Shown here: piece after piece, positions 6,432 through 9,839 of the stretch
Layout of the letters: every line of letters starts with the position of its first letter
Numbering within the stretch: the stretch's first letter is position 1
Assembly: GCA_002295325.1 (NCBI GenBank)
Contig: DBGA01000069.1
Coordinates: 11,089 to 20,927 of the forward strand
Length of the DNA stretch: 9,839 nucleotides
Reading direction: 5' to 3'
From: Ruminococcaceae bacterium UBA866
GTDB lineage: Bacteria > Bacillota > Clostridia > Oscillospirales > Ruminococcaceae
Translations under genes and position numbers: made by a program
Notes under the pieces: model-generated
What the model saw: the letters and a program-made list of their open reading frames with translations, nothing else
Databases searched by the model: none
Told to the model about the DNA's origin: nothing

Positions 6432-7580
6432 TTAATCTATTTTATATTTTTCAACACTGTCTGCTCCTAAAATATATAGGCTTTCTCCACTGTAAACAGC
6501 CTTATTCATACTCTTAATGAGTTCAATTTTATTAAGTTCTTTTAATGTCATATCAAAATTATACACAGACGTTTTGCAAAGCACAATTATTCTACTTCCA
6601 TCACTAAAAATATCAAGGACATCATCGTCTATATTACTATTACCCAATATGGAACCATCGCTTGAAAGCACGCTCACAGTAGAATATTTATTAAAAGGAT
6701 TTTTGTTAACTAAAATAGTTTCTTTTGTTGAGCTGTTTATAAAATACTGAATACTGCCTTTATATAAAAATCGCTTCTCAGTATTAGTTTTTGTGTTATA
6801 TGTGACTACACAATCTTTGCCTACAATTTTTATGTTATCTTCATTATAAAAAATTGACAAGGGTAAAACATCTTTTATTAGAGTTTTTTGTGTGTCAACC
6901 TCCTTCGTAATATTTAGCTCATATAAATTTGTAGAAATTATCCCCTCAAAAGATGTAATTGCACCACCTAAAAGTGTTTGCCCATCTTGAGAAAATTCAA
7001 TTGTAGAAATTTCTTCAGTTGCCGAATAACGATAAATTTCGCCCTTTAAATTACTGTCATATACGACTATCTCACTTGCATAACGATCATGTGCTGTAAC
7101 AATAGCTATATTTCCATTGTTAGAAATTTGTGCACAGAGTATGTTGTATTTAAGCTGAATTTGCCCAACTGCCCCTGTGGAGCTATCAACTCTAAACTTA
7201 TTTCCACCACGGTCATATGTAAGGATACGCTTATTACTTTCTTTTATGACTGGATTTGTATATCCATGGATAAAAGAATTCACTTTTTTACCACTGGAAT
7301 TATAAACTAACACATCTGCTTTGGTTAAGATAGCAATATTGTTGTTAAACGGCACAATATCAACCATCTGTTCATTTTTTATTATAAGAGGAAATTGCTC
7401 TTCTTGTTTTGTTTGATCCTTGCCAATCAATTCATCCAACTGTGTTCCTTTGAAAACCTCAAGAACATTTAGCAAAATTAATAAAATTGCAAGTATTATA
7501 ACAACAATCAAAGTTTTCTTCAAAAAACCTTTAAGGCGTTTTTTACGTCTATATTCCTCAATACTCTTATATTTAGTCAA
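6432..7580 (-). CDS. DUF5711-type membrane-anchored beta-propeller-like protein
   Basis: This is a 382-residue protein of unknown function. A short Arg/Lys-rich cytoplasmic tail (1-22) leads into one membrane segment (about 23-41), then a large extracytoplasmic part. That part shows repeating short strands with turns such as NNNIAILTKADVLVYNSSGK, SNNGNIAIVTAHDR, SQDGQTLLGGA and SDGSRIIVLCKTSVYNF, the look of WD40/PQQ-like blades. I recognise the layout as the DUF5711 family of clostridia; the family name is recalled, not searched. No catalytic motif is visible; a scaffold or sensor role outside the membrane is a guess. The start is TTG at 7580-7578, with AGAGGTG overlapping the truA stop. No other Met precedes the membrane segment, and an in-frame TAG lies at 7601-7599. 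It lies 10 nt after truA and 65 nt before the CvpA gene. Confidence 0.72.
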   Translation of the reverse strand: MTKYKSIEEYRRKKRLKGFLKKTLIVVIILAILLILLNVLEVFKGTQLDELIGKDQTKQEEQFPLIIKNEQMVDIVPFNNNIAILTKADVLVYNSSGKKVNSFIHGYTNPVIKESNKRILTYDRGGNKFRVDSSTGAVGQIQLKYNILCAQISNNGNIAIVTAHDRYASEIVVYDSNLKGEIYRYSATEEISTIEFSQDGQTLLGGAITSFEGIISTNLYELNITKEVDTQKTLIKDVLPLSIFYNEDNIKIVGKDCVVTYNTKTNTEKRFLYKGSIQYFINSSTKETILVNKNPFNKYSTVSVLSSDGSILGNSNIDDDVLDIFSDGSRIIVLCKTSVYNFDMTLKELNKIELIKSMNKAVYSGESLYILGADSVEKYKID

Positions 7581-7585
7581 AAAAA

Positions 7586-7592
7586 CACCTCT
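7586..7592 (-). promoter_or_regulatory. ribosome binding site that decides a TTG start (DUF5711 gene)
   Basis: AGAGGTG on the minus strand shares bases with the truA stop codon (TAG at 7593-7591) and lies five bases before the TTG at 7580-7578. This arrangement suggests that translation of the gene is coupled to truA. Confidence 0.6.
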
Positions 7593-8328
7593 AATACTCT
7601 ATTAAATTTAAATACAATCCTTGTGGCTCGGCAGTTTTACCCGCAAAAGTTCTATCTTTTTTATTCATAATATCTATTAACGATTCAGGTTTGATTTTGC
7701 CGTCATTGATATATAGCAATGTACCAACAATAATTCTTACCATATTGTATAAAAAGCCATCTGCTTTTATCTTAATATATACAAAGTCACCTTCACGATA
7801 AATGTTAATATATTCAATAGTTTTTGTCATTGGGGTACCCGGTTTAAACCCCAAACTGCAAAATGATGTAAAATCGTGCGTTCCGACAAGTACTTGAGCG
7901 GTATCATTTAACAGCTTTTCATCAATATGAGTTTTATGAAGAAGGGCTAAATCTGCTTGGAAAGGGTCTTTTACTGTAGCATTATATATTTTGTATATAT
8001 ATTCTTTCCCTTTGCAGTCATATCGAGAGTGAAAGTCAAGTGGCACTTCCCTACAAGACAATACACAAATATCGCTTGGGAGTGCATTATTCATGATGTT
8101 GACAAATTTATGTGTAGGGATTTTAAATTTGGTTTTCATATTGAAAAAATAACTGTTTGCATGAACTTTTGAATCTGTCCTAGAACATCCAACAATAGGC
8201 TCTCTTGTATGCAACAATTTCTCAATTGCATCTTGTACAACCTCTGTTATAGTAATTGCGTTTTTTTGGATTTGATATCCATGATATCTTGAGCCATTAT
8301 ACCGCAACTCAACTAATAAATTTCTCAT
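7591..8328 (-). CDS. truA: tRNA pseudouridine(38-40) synthase TruA
   Basis: TruA isomerises uridines 38-40 in the anticodon arm of many tRNAs to pseudouridine. The 245-residue protein has the N-terminal FxxxYxGxxYxGxQ-like start (VELRYNGSRYHGYQIQ) and the catalytic loop GCSRTDSKVHAN (47-58) with the nucleophile Asp52. Other marks are GKEYIYKIYN, GTHDFTSF, ADGFLYNMVRIIVGTLL (in two parts) and the C-terminal AEPQGLYL. The length is normal. In the catalytic loop Lys54 stands where most TruA proteins have Gly (RTDxGVH); the catalytic Arg-Thr-Asp is intact, so activity is expected. The ATG at 8328 follows a good GGAGGT site. It lies 17-18 nt after ecfT, in the common ecfA-ecfT-truA order, and 10 nt before the DUF5711 gene. 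Confidence 0.95.
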   Translation of the reverse strand: MRNLLVELRYNGSRYHGYQIQKNAITITEVVQDAIEKLLHTREPIVGCSRTDSKVHANSYFFNMKTKFKIPTHKFVNIMNNALPSDICVLSCREVPLDFHSRYDCKGKEYIYKIYNATVKDPFQADLALLHKTHIDEKLLNDTAQVLVGTHDFTSFCSLGFKPGTPMTKTIEYINIYREGDFVYIKIKADGFLYNMVRIIVGTLLYINDGKIKPESLIDIMNKKDRTFAGKTAEPQGLYLNLIEY

Positions 8329-8346
8329 TAGTCTACCTCCGATATA

Positions 8347-9159
8347 TTAAAATAGCATAGGAACGTATATATTTATGGCAATTACAGCTGTAAATGTGAT
8401 AACCATTACAGCTGTGGACATTACGTCAATTAGGGAAAGTTTAAGCTGTTTCATTCTAGTTCTGCCTTCTCCACCCCTGTAACAACGACACTCCATTGCA
8501 AGAGCCAATTCTTCCGCACGTCTGAATGCTGAAACAAAAAGCGGAATTAAAATAGGGATAAGTGCTTTAGCACGTTTCACCAAACCACCAGTTTCCAAAT
8601 CAGCTCCTCTTGCCTTTTGAGCCGACATAATTTTATCAGTTTCTTCTATAAGAGTTGGTATAAATCTTAATGCAATCGTCATCATCATTGCCATTTCATG
8701 CACAGGAAACTTAATATATTTTAGCGGTTTCAGCAATCTTTCAATTGCATCAGTTAATGCAATTGGTGATGTGGTATAGGTTAAAAGCGATGAACCAATG
8801 ATTAAGCATACAATCCTAATTGACATAATAATTGCAATGCTCACACCCTCAGATGTAATTGTGAATATCAACCAGTGCCATATTGGCGTACCTGTTATGA
8901 AAAACATATTCAGTACAGATGTAAAAATAATGAGTGGCAGAATAGGTTTAACGCTCTTAAAAATTGCCTTTACAGGTATTTTAGCAACAAAAATTACCAT
9001 TAATAAAAATGCAATTGCAATTAAAAATCCCAATGCGTTTTTAATCAGAAATAACATTATAATATATGAAAATGTTAAAATAATTTTAACCCTTGGATCC
9101 ATCTTATGAATGACAGATTTTCCTGGGAAATACTGTCCGATGCTGATGTCTTTTAGCAT
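8347..9159 (-). CDS. ecfT: energy-coupling factor transporter transmembrane protein EcfT
   Basis: EcfT is the scaffold membrane subunit of group II ECF transporters. It links the two ATPases (EcfA1, EcfA2) to exchangeable substrate-binding S components that take up vitamins and other micronutrients. The 270-residue protein begins with the typical IGQYFPGKSVIHKMDPRVK and has about five membrane segments (roughly 27-60, 70-90, 105-130, 200-215, 243-268). It carries the two cytoplasmic coupling-helix motifs: AQKARGAD (180-187) and AMECRCYRGGEGRT (221-234). The second motif has Cys where many family members read AMEARGY, a variant I recall as common in clostridia. The ATG at 9159 lies inside the 3' end of ecfA2, with AGGAGGG eight bases upstream, so translation is likely coupled. 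The S component is not in this block. Confidence 0.93.
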   Translation of the reverse strand: MLKDISIGQYFPGKSVIHKMDPRVKIILTFSYIIMLFLIKNALGFLIAIAFLLMVIFVAKIPVKAIFKSVKPILPLIIFTSVLNMFFITGTPIWHWLIFTITSEGVSIAIIMSIRIVCLIIGSSLLTYTTSPIALTDAIERLLKPLKYIKFPVHEMAMMMTIALRFIPTLIEETDKIMSAQKARGADLETGGLVKRAKALIPILIPLFVSAFRRAEELALAMECRCYRGGEGRTRMKQLKLSLIDVMSTAVMVITFTAVIAINIYVPMLF

Positions 9160-9839
9160 TTACCATCCCTCCTGTTTTGAATGAGGTTTAGTATTTCTTG
9201 ACGTGCTGATTCAATGCTGTAAATGTTTGGATTTACAGGATATCCCTTTTTATTAAGCTCATTAAATACTTTGGAGACTTGTGGAATTGATAAACCAATT
9301 TTTTCAATCTCTTCTGATTTTGAGAAAATACTATTCACATCGCCGTACGAATAAATCTTTGACTTGTTCATTACCAAAACTTTAGTAGAGTATTTTGCAA
9401 TATCCTCCATGCTGTGGGAAACAAGCAAAACTGTATTTTTTTCAGCTTTGTGGTACTGTTTAATCAAATCTAATATTTTATCTCTTCCTTTTGGATCAAG
9501 TCCAGCAGTTGGCTCGTCCAATATAAGAACCTTAGGTTTCATTGCAATAACACCAGCGATAGCAACTCTTCGTTTTTGACCGCCTGAAAGCTCAAATGGA
9601 CTTTTATCCAACAATTTCTGAGATATCCCAACGCTTTCGCAAGCGGTCATTACCGCCTCTTTAATTTGTTGTTGATTAAGTCCCAAATTTGATGGACCAA
9701 AAGCAATATCTTTATAAACAGTTTCTTCAAATAACTGATATTCTGGATATTGGAATACAAGCCCAACTTTGAAACGAATTTTTTGAAGAATTGCTTTGCT
9801 TTCCCATATATCAACGCCGTCAATGTAGATTTTTCCACT
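9153..9839 (-). CDS. ecfA2: energy-coupling factor ATPase EcfA2 (5' end beyond the window)
   Basis: The reading frame stays open to position 9839, giving 228 residues of a protein that is usually about 285-290 long. The missing part would hold the start and most of the Walker A loop; the fragment opens with SGKIYIDGVDI. Visible parts are the Q-loop region VGLVFQYPEYQLFEETV (25-41) with DIAFGPSNLGL just after it, typical of EcfA2; the ABC signature LSGGQKRR (84-91); Walker B with VLILDEPTAGLD (104-115, catalytic Glu109); and the switch His142 in LLVSHSMED. Together with EcfA1, expected just upstream outside the window, it would power vitamin uptake through EcfT. The TTG at 9686 is not the start, since family residues continue upstream in frame without interruption. 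The stop overlaps the ecfT start by 7 nt. Confidence 0.94.
   Translation of the reverse strand, partial: SGKIYIDGVDIWESKAILQKIRFKVGLVFQYPEYQLFEETVYKDIAFGPSNLGLNQQQIKEAVMTACESVGISQKLLDKSPFELSGGQKRRVAIAGVIAMKPKVLILDEPTAGLDPKGRDKILDLIKQYHKAEKNTVLLVSHSMEDIAKYSTKVLVMNKSKIYSYGDVNSIFSKSEEIEKIGLSIPQVSKVFNELNKKGYPVNPNIYSIESARQEILNLIQNRRDGKC

Noticed and set aside
9684..9686. TTG as the start of a short 177-residue ABC ATPase
   Set aside because: The frame upstream is open to the window edge and encodes the EcfA2 Q-loop and the end of the Walker A region, so the gene is cut only by the window.
9650..9838. 62-residue minus-strand open frame at the right edge
   Set aside because: It is out of frame with ecfA2, whose continuous frame encodes clear family motifs (FQYPEYQLFEETV) across the same bases. 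There is no frameshift in ecfA2.

Overview
The window is an AT-rich stretch in which every supportable gene lies on the minus strand, so transcription runs from position 9839 towards position 1. Its features point to a Gram-positive anaerobe of the class Clostridia: strong AGGAGG-type ribosome sites, two TTG starts, lipoboxes on two exported proteins, a ClpE-type unfoldase, a DUF5711 protein and an Rnf complex gene. The class is inferred from gene content and style, not from a marker gene. I see no rRNA, tRNA, CRISPR array, insertion sequence or other mobile element.

In transcription order, the first part (9839-7591) is a housekeeping block. It holds the 3' three quarters of the energising ATPase gene ecfA2, then ecfT (7-nt overlap) and truA (tRNA pseudouridine synthase, 17-nt gap). 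The ecfA2-ecfT-truA order is common in Firmicutes. The ribosomal genes rplM-rpsI, which often follow truA, are not here. Instead come a membrane-anchored probable beta-propeller protein (DUF5711 type, TTG start), a CvpA-family membrane protein, a CDP-alcohol phosphatidyltransferase (PgsA type) and, overlapping the pgsA stop by 11 nt, a zinc-finger AAA+ unfoldase of the ClpE type.

The second part (2765-1) is a flavin-based electron-transfer module. It encodes an FMN-binding lipoprotein with an AGAT flavinylation motif, the lipoprotein enzyme ApbE that attaches FMN to such motifs, a small membrane-anchored NusG-domain-II protein, a Gx-transporter/Hpre_diP_synt_I membrane protein, and the first 68 codons of rnfC. 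The rest of rnf would be expected beyond position 1. The ion-pumping Rnf complex needs an FMN-carrying subunit (RnfG), so ApbE beside it makes sense. The extra FMN lipoprotein suggests a further extracytoplasmic electron carrier. The Gx-transporter protein belongs to the same broad fold group as ECF substrate-binding components and could help move flavin, but that is inference.

Gaps are short throughout. The longest (2230-2324, 95 nt) holds a striking 18-bp stem-loop that pairs fully only in the minus-strand transcript; it is a plausible terminator or processing site between the FMN lipoprotein gene and apbE. No stretch over 300 bases lacks a gene. I found no clearly new defence, mobile or RNA system. 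The points most worth a second look are the flavin module with its possible flavin transporter, the NusG-II protein, the stem-loop, and the DUF5711-CvpA pair.
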